DNA of 64,000 nt from assembly GCF_003105115.1 (NCBI RefSeq), contig NZ_QETH01000013.1, positions 23,337-87,336 on the forward strand. The letters run 5' to 3'. Positions 34,824-43,118 of this stretch are shown in pieces. Origin of the DNA: Flavobacterium sp. HTF. GTDB taxonomy: Bacteria; Bacteroidota; Bacteroidia; Flavobacteriales; Flavobacteriaceae. The stretch's first letter is position 1. Every line of letters begins with the position of its first letter. The position numbers and the translations under genes are program-made. The notes below the pieces were generated by a model. The model did not search any database. It saw only the letters and a program-made list of their open reading frames with translations, and had not been told where the DNA came from.

Positions 34824-35290
34824 AGATAGAAGAGATAATTCGATCGACTATAGCATTACCTGTTAGCAGGAAAATTTTACTGAATATTATTTACACTCAA
34901 AATAGTATTTGTGAGCGTTTTAATGAGATATTAAAACCCTACGATTTGTCTTCCGAACAATTGAATGTTTTGGAAATACTGAATGACCAAAACGGGATAC
35001 CCGCGAATATGTGTGTAATTCAGGAAAAAATGATAACCAAAACAAGCAACACGACACGACTGGTAGACAAACTGCTCCTGAAAAAACTGGTAAAAAGGGA
35101 AGTGTGTACTGAAAACAGAAGAAAAATAGATGTATTTATTACCCCAAAAGGAATTGAATTCGTTAATGAAATAAAGCCTAAAATTAGTGCTCTTGAAGAA
35201 AAAATGGCACATAATTTAAGTCCGGATGAACTGGATAATCTCAATTTACTTTTAGAAAAATACAGAACAAAAATTAATATCAAATCATAA
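34820..35290 (+). CDS. MarR-family regulator
   Basis: 156 residues. A winged helix with LNVLEILNDQNG, the recognition region KTSNTTRLVDKLLLKKL and the wing VCTENRRKIDVFITPKG. It lies 5 bp before an AhpD-like gene on the same strand, so this is probably a redox-sensing regulator with its target. Cys residues in RREVC-type position near the wing (VKREVCTEN) could respond to oxidants. Confidence 0.92.
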   Translation: MKIEEIIRSTIALPVSRKILLNIIYTQNSICERFNEILKPYDLSSEQLNVLEILNDQNGIPANMCVIQEKMITKTSNTTRLVDKLLLKKLVKREVCTENRRKIDVFITPKGIEFVNEIKPKISALEEKMAHNLSPDELDNLNLLLEKYRTKINIKS

Positions 35291-35295
35291 AGAAA

Positions 35296-35730
35296 ATGAA
35301 AACACGAATTCGTATTGATCAGACAGAACCTGCAGGGTATAATGCTATTCTGGGACTGGAGAAATTTATTGAAAGCACTCCTTTAAGAAAAACACATAAG
35401 GATTTAATCAAAATCAGGGCTTCGCAAATAAATGGCTGTGCATTTTGTATTGACATGCACACTAAAGAGGCCCGTAAAGCAGGAGAAACCGAGCAGCGTA
35501 TTTACGCTCTTAATGCTTGGCGCGATACTCCGTTTTTTACTGAAGAAGAAAAAGCCATCCTGGCCCTGACCGAAGAAGTTACATTAATTGGCAATCACGT
35601 AAAAGACGAGACCTATGAGCAGGCTGCAAAAGTATTGGATGAAACGTATCTGGCCCAGGTAATCCTGGCTATTATTACCATCAACGCCTGGAACAGAATC
35701 GGAATTACAACAAAACTCATCCCGGCTTAA
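35296..35730 (+). CDS. AhpD-like / carboxymuconolactone decarboxylase-family protein
   Basis: 144 residues, AhpD core CAFCIDMHTKEAR with the CxxC pair and His, and NAWNRIG at the end. A paralogue of the protein encoded at 19856. All-helical, cytoplasmic, likely peroxidase-like or disulfide-reducing. In an operon with the MarR gene. Confidence 0.9.
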   Translation: MKTRIRIDQTEPAGYNAILGLEKFIESTPLRKTHKDLIKIRASQINGCAFCIDMHTKEARKAGETEQRIYALNAWRDTPFFTEEEKAILALTEEVTLIGNHVKDETYEQAAKVLDETYLAQVILAIITINAWNRIGITTKLIPA

Positions 35731-35834
35731 AACCTTTAACTTGTACTGCCCTCAATAACGTATCACCATTTGGGGGCAGTTTTTAAATAATTCTTCATTA
35801 ATACTTTAGGGGCTCTTTTCTGCCCGTATTTTTA

Positions 35835-35842
35835 TACTTTTG
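35835..35842 (+). promoter_or_regulatory. -7 promoter element (TACTTTTG) for the HxlR gene
   Basis: Exact TAnnTTTG, 49 bp before the ATG at 35891; no clear -33 element. Confidence 0.45.
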
Positions 35843-35890
35843 CATTACCATTTTTAATAACTCATTTCCTAAGCAAAAGGCCGGCATTTT

Positions 35891-36202
35891 ATGACTATAA
35901 AAAAAATTACAGAAGAGACCGAGACCTGTCCGGCACAAAGGCTTTTAAAAATATTGTCGGGAAAATGGAAAGCAGAAATTTTTCGTCTGGCCGTGCAGTC
36001 ACCGTTGCGTTTTAGCATGTTGCTCAGAGAAATACAGGGCTCGAACAAACAGTCATTAGCTGTTGCGCTGAGAGAACTGGAAGAAGAAGGCCTTTTGGAA
36101 AAAACAACCATCAGGTTAAAACCACTTCATATCGAATATAATCTTACAGAAAAGGGAAGGGCTTTACTTCCTGTTTTTGAGCAGCTCGAAGGATTATCTT
36201 AA
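35891..36202 (+). CDS. HxlR-family regulator
   Basis: 103 residues, winged helix of HxlR type, with the family's conserved start CPAQRLLKILSGKWK, then FSMLLREIQGSNKQSL and the wing segment PLHIEYNLTEKG. The Cys in ETCPA is the residue that senses thiol-reactive species in several HxlR proteins. Monocistronic; target not evident. Confidence 0.92.
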   Translation: MTIKKITEETETCPAQRLLKILSGKWKAEIFRLAVQSPLRFSMLLREIQGSNKQSLAVALRELEEEGLLEKTTIRLKPLHIEYNLTEKGRALLPVFEQLEGLS

Positions 36203-36322
36203 GATAAATGAAATCAAAAAAAGAAAGATTCCCAATTTCTTCCTGGTCCTGAAACCGGAATGACTGAGAATCATTTCTAAATCCAAAAAATAAAAAACTT
36301 GAGTTAAAAAGGAAATTTAGAT

Positions 36323-36652
36323 TTAATCTATAAAGCTAAATTTATCCTCAAAAATTTTCCCGATTACCGGAATAGGTTTCTTTTGTTCGTTGGCAGCATT
36401 GATAATACCAAAAATCCATAAAATCAGGATGGCATACCCAATGTAGCTAAGAAAAAATAGAGAAGTCACTGTTGTTACTACAATAGACAGAATAATATTT
36501 ACGGCAAAAGACACTAAAAAGATTCCGAAACCTTGTTTTAAATGATAGGTTACCAGGTCGCTTTTTGGCGTTAAATCTTTGTTTTTTACAAAAGCAATAA
36601 TCCAGCCAATGATAGTCACATAGCTTAGGATAGAAAGGGTTTTTCTGTTCAT
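36323..36652 (-). CDS. DUF4870 / Tic20-like membrane protein
   Basis: 109 residues with three hydrophobic helices (about 5-22, 42-63, 65-85) and the family features LVTYHLKQGFGIFL and FGIINAANEQKKPIPVIG. Function not established. Monocistronic, in front of a LytTR system on the same strand. Confidence 0.85.
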   Translation of the reverse strand: MNRKTLSILSYVTIIGWIIAFVKNKDLTPKSDLVTYHLKQGFGIFLVSFAVNIILSIVVTTVTSLFFLSYIGYAILILWIFGIINAANEQKKPIPVIGKIFEDKFSFID

Positions 36653-36772
36653 GGTTATCGTATTAATTGCGCCAAAAGTAGATAGAACAGCTGCTACTAA
36701 AAGCCCACACTTTGTCTTCTGTAGTTTCGGATTTGTATTCAGGATATTTAAACCGGTATTGCGTATTTAAAC

Positions 36773-37513
36773 CTAAACTTCTTCTTTCATTAATTTAAAA
36801 AACTGGTCTTTTTTTCCTCTCGAAATCGGTACCGAAGATTTGTCATTCATCTGCACCATTCCTTCGCGGGAGTAACTCACAATGCAGTTCAGATTGATTA
36901 AATGCGACTGGTGAATGCGGAAAAAAGCAGGAGGTTCCAGTAAATCCTCATAATTTTTTAGTGGTTTCGAAACCATGATTTTCCTGCCGTCAGTCAGAAA
37001 AAAAGTCGTGTACGATCCCGAAGTTTCGCACCTGATAATCTGGTCCAGTTTTACCACATACATGGCTTCCTGAGTGGGCAGGATGATTCTGTCCGGTGTT
37101 TTGATAAGATTGAGCTGCAATTCGCTCAATTGTTGTTTTTCTAAAACCCTTTCGTGCAAAAGGGCAATACGGTCAATTGCTGTTTTGAGTTCCTCAGAAT
37201 CTATCGGCTTTAAAAGATAATCTATGGCACTGTACTTAAACGCATTAATCGCATGCTGCTCGTAAGCAGTAGTAAAAATGAGATGAAAAGAATTGAATGC
37301 AATTTGCTCCAGGACATCAAACCCCGTTCCGTCTTTGAGCATAATATCCATAAAAACCAGATCAGGTTTTAGGCGGTCAATGAGTTTTACGGCTTCTTCG
37401 ACACTTTCGGCATACGCAATAACCTGAATTTTGTCGGCAGCCGTCATTTCAAGCATAATAGACAAAGCTTCCCTGATGCGATGTTCGTCTTCAATAATAA
37501 TAGTTTTATACAT
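36773..37513 (-). CDS. LytTR-family response regulator (second copy)
   Basis: 246 residues. The receiver has phosphoacceptor Asp in LVFMDIMLKDG and Lys in LLKPIDSEE. The C-terminal LytTR DNA-binding domain contains FFRIHQSHLINLN. It begins 1 bp after the kinase gene stop, so the pair is coupled. Paralogous to the regulators at 5640 and 51187. Confidence 0.93.
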   Translation of the reverse strand: MYKTIIIEDEHRIREALSIMLEMTAADKIQVIAYAESVEEAVKLIDRLKPDLVFMDIMLKDGTGFDVLEQIAFNSFHLIFTTAYEQHAINAFKYSAIDYLLKPIDSEELKTAIDRIALLHERVLEKQQLSELQLNLIKTPDRIILPTQEAMYVVKLDQIIRCETSGSYTTFFLTDGRKIMVSKPLKNYEDLLEPPAFFRIHQSHLINLNCIVSYSREGMVQMNDKSSVPISRGKKDQFFKLMKEEV

Positions 37514-37514
37514 T

Positions 37515-39539
37515 TTACTGGAGTATTGGAATATTTAAAATAACGATACAGCCCGGCCCTTCATGAGCATCGCGTTCCCGAACCTCAAATCCCGCATTCG
37601 GATTATCCTGCTGCATTTTGTTTAGCCTTTCGTTTGTAATTTTGGTAGACAACGATTCGTGATTGTCTTTGAGTTTTAATTTTCTCGATGCCGCCAGTCC
37701 GATACCATTGTCTTTTATCGTACACACCAGATTTCGCTCTTCAAAATCCTGCGTAAAATAAATTTCTATCAAACCTTTAATTTCTTTTACCTGCGGTTTT
37801 AAACCATGTTCAACGGCATTTTCTATAAAGGGCTGAATCAATAAAGGCGGAATCAGTACATCAGTTTCAACCGTTTCATCACACTCAATTACATATTCAA
37901 AACCATTATTCAGCCTCAGCTGCTGCAATTCGATATAATTTTTTAAAGTATTGATTTCTTCGTCAAGCGAAATAGTTTCTTTGCGTGACTGTTCAAGAAC
38001 CTGACGTGTGAGTTTGGCAAATTTATTCAGGTAAGACACCGCAGGAACCGTTTCCTTCTGAAGAATCATACTTTGAATATTTCCCAACGCATTAAAAATA
38101 AAATGCGGATCCATTTGCGAACGCAGTAATCTCCTTTCCATCGAAAGCCTTGCTGCCAGGTTTTCTATCGTTTCTTTTTCCATCAGCTGCATTTTTAGTT
38201 CACTGTTGGCCTGTTCCTGTTTCAGGAAATCTTCGCGGTTTTGGTAATACCTTTGGCGGTAATGGTAGGAGCGGAACATAAAAACGAGACCAATCAGTAA
38301 AACTCCCGCAATTCCGTAGCCCAGTAATTTGTTTTTCTGCACCAGTTCATTTTCCAGTTCAAGCTGTTTGATACGTTCTATCTTTTTGGTCGATTCATAT
38401 CGTACATCGGCATTCTGCAATAAACTCTGAGTAGATTCATTGTATTTTAACTGATTATATTTTACAAATGCCGTATCATAACGATGATAAGCTTCAAAAT
38501 CTTTACGTTTTGCGGCTACATTCTTTAAACTGTTGTAAAACGTAGCCAAAAGGTAATTATCAGTATAGGGAAGCTTTTTCTGGTATTTTATTCCTTCATT
38601 AAAAAGACCTTCGGCTTTGGCATAATCCCCTTTTTCTGTATAATAGAATCCCTGAAGTCCTATAGCACTTCTGTAAATAATCCTCACATCATATTTTTGG
38701 GCTATTACTGTAGCTTTTTCCAGATTTTTCAAAAGCGACTTTTCGTCAATCGGTTTCGGGCCTTTGGAATATAAATCGGCAAGGTTGATATACGCGATTC
38801 CGATGTTGCTTTTGCTGATAATATTGCTGGAATTTCTTTCTGTAAGAGCAACTGTTTCGTCAAAAAACAGTACCGCATTCCGCCATTCATCCTGGCTCCA
38901 TGTTTCCAGATTATCAGTCAGATGGCCGCCAAAAGCCAGTCTCGCATATAAGATACTTTCGGGATCGCCGGCTTTAGAAGCATGAAATAAAGCTTCACGG
39001 GCATATTTTTCGACTTTGTCCGGAGATCCGGGAGAAAATAGATACGATATATCCGAAGCAATCTTAGCGCATTGGTCATGTGCCTGCACTTTGGCAAAAA
39101 GCTTATAAGAAGTCAGCAGATAATCAATGGCATGGGATTTATCATCGATATAAGACTTTAAAGACCCCATAGCAAGCGAAGCATATGCTTTGGCCCGTAT
39201 ATTGTTGGTTTTGGATGAAAGAGAAAATGCAGAATCGGCATAACGCGTAAAACCTTTTAAATGAAGTAGTTTCCTCTGCGTCAGGGCGAGATAAGCATAG
39301 CAAATAACCTGATCGTCGATGTTGTTTTTCTTCTTGGCAAGCTCTAAAGCCTGAAGCTGCATTTTTTTGCACACAGCCGAATCAGAAAAGCGTTTGGAAT
39401 ACCCGTAAACTACTAATTTTTCGATTGAAGATGCCTGTTGCGCTTTCGCGAAAGCGGTAAAAAAGATAAGCAGTAAAAGGAAAAAAAATGGTTTTTGAAA
39501 ACTGTTTTTTAAGATAAAAAGAGTAGAGTTTACGTGCAT
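37515..39539 (-). CDS. TPR-containing LytS-type sensor histidine kinase (second copy)
   Basis: 674 residues from ATG at 39539. The frame opens at 39593, but a TACAATTTG promoter-like sequence near 39565 and a good signal peptide after this ATG (LLLLIFFTAFAKAQ) favour the shorter form. TPR-like helices occupy about 50-390 in the periplasm, with one membrane helix (LLGYGIAGVLLIGLVFMF). A coiled coil is followed by a His_kinase domain with QMDPHFIFNALGNIQ and an ATPase domain with NAVEHGL and DNGIGL. It signals to the adjacent LytTR regulator. Same architecture as the kinase at 6413. Confidence 0.88.
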   Translation of the reverse strand: MHVNSTLFILKNSFQKPFFFLLLLIFFTAFAKAQQASSIEKLVVYGYSKRFSDSAVCKKMQLQALELAKKKNNIDDQVICYAYLALTQRKLLHLKGFTRYADSAFSLSSKTNNIRAKAYASLAMGSLKSYIDDKSHAIDYLLTSYKLFAKVQAHDQCAKIASDISYLFSPGSPDKVEKYAREALFHASKAGDPESILYARLAFGGHLTDNLETWSQDEWRNAVLFFDETVALTERNSSNIISKSNIGIAYINLADLYSKGPKPIDEKSLLKNLEKATVIAQKYDVRIIYRSAIGLQGFYYTEKGDYAKAEGLFNEGIKYQKKLPYTDNYLLATFYNSLKNVAAKRKDFEAYHRYDTAFVKYNQLKYNESTQSLLQNADVRYESTKKIERIKQLELENELVQKNKLLGYGIAGVLLIGLVFMFRSYHYRQRYYQNREDFLKQEQANSELKMQLMEKETIENLAARLSMERRLLRSQMDPHFIFNALGNIQSMILQKETVPAVSYLNKFAKLTRQVLEQSRKETISLDEEINTLKNYIELQQLRLNNGFEYVIECDETVETDVLIPPLLIQPFIENAVEHGLKPQVKEIKGLIEIYFTQDFEERNLVCTIKDNGIGLAASRKLKLKDNHESLSTKITNERLNKMQQDNPNAGFEVRERDAHEGPGCIVILNIPILQ

Positions 39540-39787
39540 ATATACTGAAATTACGGGGGGAAAGTACAAATTGTATATTGACTGACCAAACATTTTTGAA
39601 CTGATTTACCGAATTTAACCGCTTTGAAAACAAGGTTTTAAAACCCGTCAAAAAGCCTGTTTTCCTGATATGCGCCTCTAAAGACCAAATAAAAATCTAA
39701 AGTACCCATTTGCCAATTCCAGATTGTTGTAAACTCAGCGAAGTAGTAATCTTGCCGTAAATAAATTTTTAGAAATATCTTTTAATT

Positions 39788-40258
39788 ATGAATAAGAAAT
39801 TTTTTACTTTAATATTAATCGTGTGCTTTTTTTTGAGCGGAGTAAGTTATGGCCAGTTATCTGATAACAAAAGCGTCAAAATTGAAATCACGGTAAAAGA
39901 TGGCAATAAACTGATTACTGCCCCGGTACGAACTGTAACGGTATCTTTCAGCAGATCGTCCAATAATACAACGGCGGCTGATGGCATGGAGAAAAAAGCA
40001 GAAACAAAGAATTATTATTTCTCTTTAGATTTTGAAAAACAGGATCTTAACTTGCTTAAGGCTTTTATGAAAAACAAAACCGGAATCGACGGGCAAGTCA
40101 CAATGGTTGATTCTGATGGAAAATTGCCGTCAAGAAAATTAGAATTTACAAAAGCGACGATAGAGTCTTTAACAGATCAGTTAAACAGTGATTACAATAG
40201 TTCGTATCTGTCGTTAGGTTGCGCTTCGCTGATTATTGACGGTGTAAGTCTGGAATAA
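39788..40258 (+). CDS. Exported protein with an Hcp/TssD-like C-terminal region
   Basis: 156 residues. A signal peptide (about 1-22, ending SYGQ) is followed by a beta-rich domain. The pattern from about 90 on (LLKAFMKNKTGIDGQVTM, KLEFTKATIESLTD, SLIIDGVSLE) resembles the second half of Bacteroidota TssD/Hcp tube proteins. True TssD has no Sec signal, so this would be an exported relative or a chance fold similarity. First of four closely packed genes. Confidence 0.6.
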   Translation: MNKKFFTLILIVCFFLSGVSYGQLSDNKSVKIEITVKDGNKLITAPVRTVTVSFSRSSNNTTAADGMEKKAETKNYYFSLDFEKQDLNLLKAFMKNKTGIDGQVTMVDSDGKLPSRKLEFTKATIESLTDQLNSDYNSSYLSLGCASLIIDGVSLE

Positions 40259-40260
40259 AT

Positions 40261-40728
40261 ATGGAAACGCTACAGAAATTCACCAAAAACGGAAATCAGT
40301 ATGTCATGAAGAGACAATATGGTTTTGGCCTTATTGTCGTAATCGGAATGGCAGCACTTACGTTTGCCGGCGTTTGGTTTAAGAATTCAATAATGATCTG
40401 GATATTTGGGATTCTCACTGTTTTATGCCTGATTTCAATTTTTATAAACCAAGTTGTAATTGATATGAGCCGAAAAGAAATCAGTATCAAAAACGGCTTG
40501 ATTATCCCTCCAGTCCAGATTCCGATTAGTGATTTTGTCAATTTTGAATTAGTAAAAATCAAGCAGTATTTTGTAACAATCAATGTTTCGCTCAATCTTT
40601 ATTACCTGAAAAATGGTAAGGAAAAATGCAGCGGAATCGCACAGGGACTTACCACCCGGTCGATGCAAAATTTGCTAAACGAAATTCAGGAAATACTAAA
40701 TACAAATGAACATTCAGGAAAAATATAA
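40261..40728 (+). CDS. Membrane protein of unknown function
   Basis: 155 residues. Two adjacent membrane helices (about 22-40, 42-62) are followed by a cytosolic PH-like or beta-rich domain with ISIKNGLIIPPVQIPISDF. Starts 2 bp after the preceding gene and overlaps the next by 23 bp. Not recognised. Confidence 0.7.
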   Translation: METLQKFTKNGNQYVMKRQYGFGLIVVIGMAALTFAGVWFKNSIMIWIFGILTVLCLISIFINQVVIDMSRKEISIKNGLIIPPVQIPISDFVNFELVKIKQYFVTINVSLNLYYLKNGKEKCSGIAQGLTTRSMQNLLNEIQEILNTNEHSGKI

Positions 40729-41215
40729 TATAGAAGAAACTCTGAATACTTTTTCGTTTTGCCCTAAAAATCCATCGCTAGCAATGTCGCGATGGTTTTT
40801 GGCGGGTATTATTTTTGGTATTATTTTATTGTTCTTTTTTGATAATCTTCTAGATGAAGTAATGCGCTGGGTTATTTATATTTTTATGGCTTACTTTGCT
40901 TTGCATAGCTGGTTTGATATTAAAATCGGAAGTAAAATACGCTATACTTTTGATGCGAATAAAAACGCAGTGTACAAAAGCAGCCCTCTTCGCGCAAAAA
41001 GAAAGATCCTGAAACTCGACGAATCGGTTATTTTTGTGCATTCAGAAATGGGAAGCTGGTATTATGCTTTAGGGGCTCAAAAAAGCCAGTTTATAAAAAA
41101 TTATATGATCAGCGAAACTTTTGGTTCAGGCAAAAAGAGTGAAGCAAAACAGCAGTCTTATGAAGATTTTGTTTTAATGAAAATCGACAGACTTATAGAT
41201 TCGGTGATCAATTAA
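40706..41215 (+). CDS. Membrane protein of unknown function
   Basis: 169 residues. Two membrane helices (about 30-47, 52-69) and a charged C-terminal domain. Its topology is like that of the preceding product, so the two may be distant paralogues. It overlaps that gene by 23 bp and is followed 10 bp later by a lipoprotein gene. Confidence 0.7.
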   Translation: MNIQEKYNIEETLNTFSFCPKNPSLAMSRWFLAGIIFGIILLFFFDNLLDEVMRWVIYIFMAYFALHSWFDIKIGSKIRYTFDANKNAVYKSSPLRAKRKILKLDESVIFVHSEMGSWYYALGAQKSQFIKNYMISETFGSGKKSEAKQQSYEDFVLMKIDRLIDSVIN

Positions 41216-41225
41216 AAATACTACT

Positions 41226-41768
41226 ATGAAACTTAAAATAATTTCAATTTTTCTTTTACTAAGCTTTCTGTCATCATGCAATTTGTTGAATGACAGCCCG
41301 GATCAGGTTTTTCAGACTATAGGCCTGAATGCAAATAAAATTCCGAAAAGCTTTGAACGTGTTTTTAAAGAACTGCGTCAGCATAAAGCTGGCGGTGGCT
41401 TAAAGATACCATCTGAAGACGGAAAAACCATGAAACCGGCCAGTTGTGTTGCATCAGTAAAATACTGGTATGGAAATACTTTTAAGGAAGATATCAAAAA
41501 AATCAAAAAACTGAAGACAGACGACGAAGCCAAACTAATTGTAAAAGCAGGATTGGAATTGTTTGAATATGCAGACGAGATTCAGGAAACAGATTTTCCG
41601 CTGATTGCCAAAATGATCGATGAAGGAAAAAGTGACGAAGAAATTGACGCCGCAGCCAAAAAACTCGACGATACTAAAGGTATTTTGCTGGACAAGAAAT
41701 ACGAAGCGGTAATGAAATTACTACTTCCGTATGCCGATAAAAATGGCGTGAAATACAGTACTTTTTAA
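41226..41768 (+). CDS. Lipoprotein of unknown function
   Basis: 180 residues. A lipoprotein signal with lipobox FLSSC (Cys18) predicts envelope anchoring; the mature part is helical and rich in Lys, Asp and Glu. Last of the four-gene envelope cluster. It overlaps the convergent LacI gene by 4 bp at the 3' ends. Confidence 0.75.
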   Translation: MKLKIISIFLLLSFLSSCNLLNDSPDQVFQTIGLNANKIPKSFERVFKELRQHKAGGGLKIPSEDGKTMKPASCVASVKYWYGNTFKEDIKKIKKLKTDDEAKLIVKAGLELFEYADEIQETDFPLIAKMIDEGKSDEEIDAAAKKLDDTKGILLDKKYEAVMKLLLPYADKNGVKYSTF

Positions 41769-42799
41769 GTATTAGACCTCATGGTGGATTCTCTTTCAAT
41801 AATATGGGTTGGCAATTCAATCATTTGATGCACGACCGGAATATGTTCCTTAATCTGTGCAATTTCATCAATTAATATAGCAGCGGCACGATACCCGATG
41901 TCATAACCCGGCTGATCGATTGTGGTTAATTTGGGTGAAATCACCGTACTCATAAACCAGTTGCTGAATCCAAAAACGGCAACCTGCTCGGGAGTTTTTA
42001 TTTTCTTGTCATTAAAATATTTAATGATTCCGATAGCGACCAAATCGGTTACCGCAAAAACAGCATCAACATCATGGTGATCTGCCATTAATTTTTCGGC
42101 ATTTTCATAACCGTCTTCAAAATCGGTATTATGATCGCAGACATACACTAAAGTCGGATCGTATTTTATATTATGGTCTTCCAGAGCTTTTTTGTATCCC
42201 AAAAAACGATCAATAGAATTCTGCGGAACATAAGAACCTCTAAAATGGGCGATCTTTTTAAATCCTTTTTCTATTAAATAGGTTACAGCATCATAAGCCG
42301 CTTTCATATCATTGATAACTACTTTAGAACAATCTACTCTTTTAGCAATTTTGTCGAACAAAACGACAGGCGTATTTTTTCGGATAGCATCGTTGATATG
42401 GGAGAAATCATCTGTTTCGTTAGAAAGCGACATCAAAATGCCGTCGACTCTTTTCTGTAATAATAAAGCAATTTGTTTTTTTTCCAGCTCGTATTTTTCA
42501 CTTGACTGAAGGATAATCACGAGATAACCTCTTTTTTCGGCTTCCTCTAAAATGCCGTTCAAAACACTCGAAAAGAAGTGGTGAACCGTAGCAGGAATAA
42601 TAACACCAATCGTTTTGGTTTCGTTGGTACGAAGGTTAACGGCAACAGAATTAGGCATATAATTCATCTTATCTGCCATTTCCATCACTTTTTCACGGGT
42701 ACTTTGACTCACATCACTATATCCTTTTAATGCTTTAGAGACTGTTGTAACAGAAATTCCTAATGCAGAAGCTATATCAATTAATTTGGTGTCATTCAT
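41765..42799 (-). CDS. LacI-family regulator of the trehalose locus
   Basis: 344 residues. The N-terminal LacI helix-turn-helix (DIASALGISVTTVSKALKG, residues 7-25) and hinge helix precede a periplasmic-binding-protein-like sugar domain (about 60-340). It is divergent from the TonB receptor gene, with two LacI-type palindromes in between. It most likely represses the receptor-MFS-trehalase genes until a sugar, probably trehalose or a derivative, binds. Confidence 0.93.
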   Translation of the reverse strand: MNDTKLIDIASALGISVTTVSKALKGYSDVSQSTREKVMEMADKMNYMPNSVAVNLRTNETKTIGVIIPATVHHFFSSVLNGILEEAEKRGYLVIILQSSEKYELEKKQIALLLQKRVDGILMSLSNETDDFSHINDAIRKNTPVVLFDKIAKRVDCSKVVINDMKAAYDAVTYLIEKGFKKIAHFRGSYVPQNSIDRFLGYKKALEDHNIKYDPTLVYVCDHNTDFEDGYENAEKLMADHHDVDAVFAVTDLVAIGIIKYFNDKKIKTPEQVAVFGFSNWFMSTVISPKLTTIDQPGYDIGYRAAAILIDEIAQIKEHIPVVHQMIELPTHIIERESTMRSNT

Positions 42800-43002
42800 A
42801 AAATAAAAGTACTAAAAATATTGAAGTTCAGTGTAAAAAAATCTTAACCGCAAACCAGGCAAAAGATTTGTATGTATTTTTTAAGAAGATTAAGTCTGCC
42901 AAGAAAAATGGAATATCACCCGATTATAAATAGCCTTTCTTGCATAAAACCATAACGGCTTTTGCAGTTAAAAAAACGGATAAATAATAAAATTATAGTT
43001 TT

Positions 43003-43049
43003 CGAAAACGTTTTTGGTGATTTCGAAAACGTTTTCGGTTATAATTTCG
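43003..43049 (+). promoter_or_regulatory. Double LacI-type operator and promoter of the trehalose locus
   Basis: CGAAAACGTTTTTG (43003-43016) and the perfect palindrome CGAAAACGTTTTCG (43024-43037) are 21 bp apart, two helical turns. They are directly followed by a near -7 element TAATTTCG (43042-43049). The rest of the 319-bp gap (42800-43118) is AT-rich leader without a gene. Confidence 0.82.
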
Positions 43050-43118
43050 TCTTCAGGTTTTAATTAGTTATTAAGTTTACAGTAACAATCACAAATTTTA
43101 CTAACCAAACCAAAAAAA

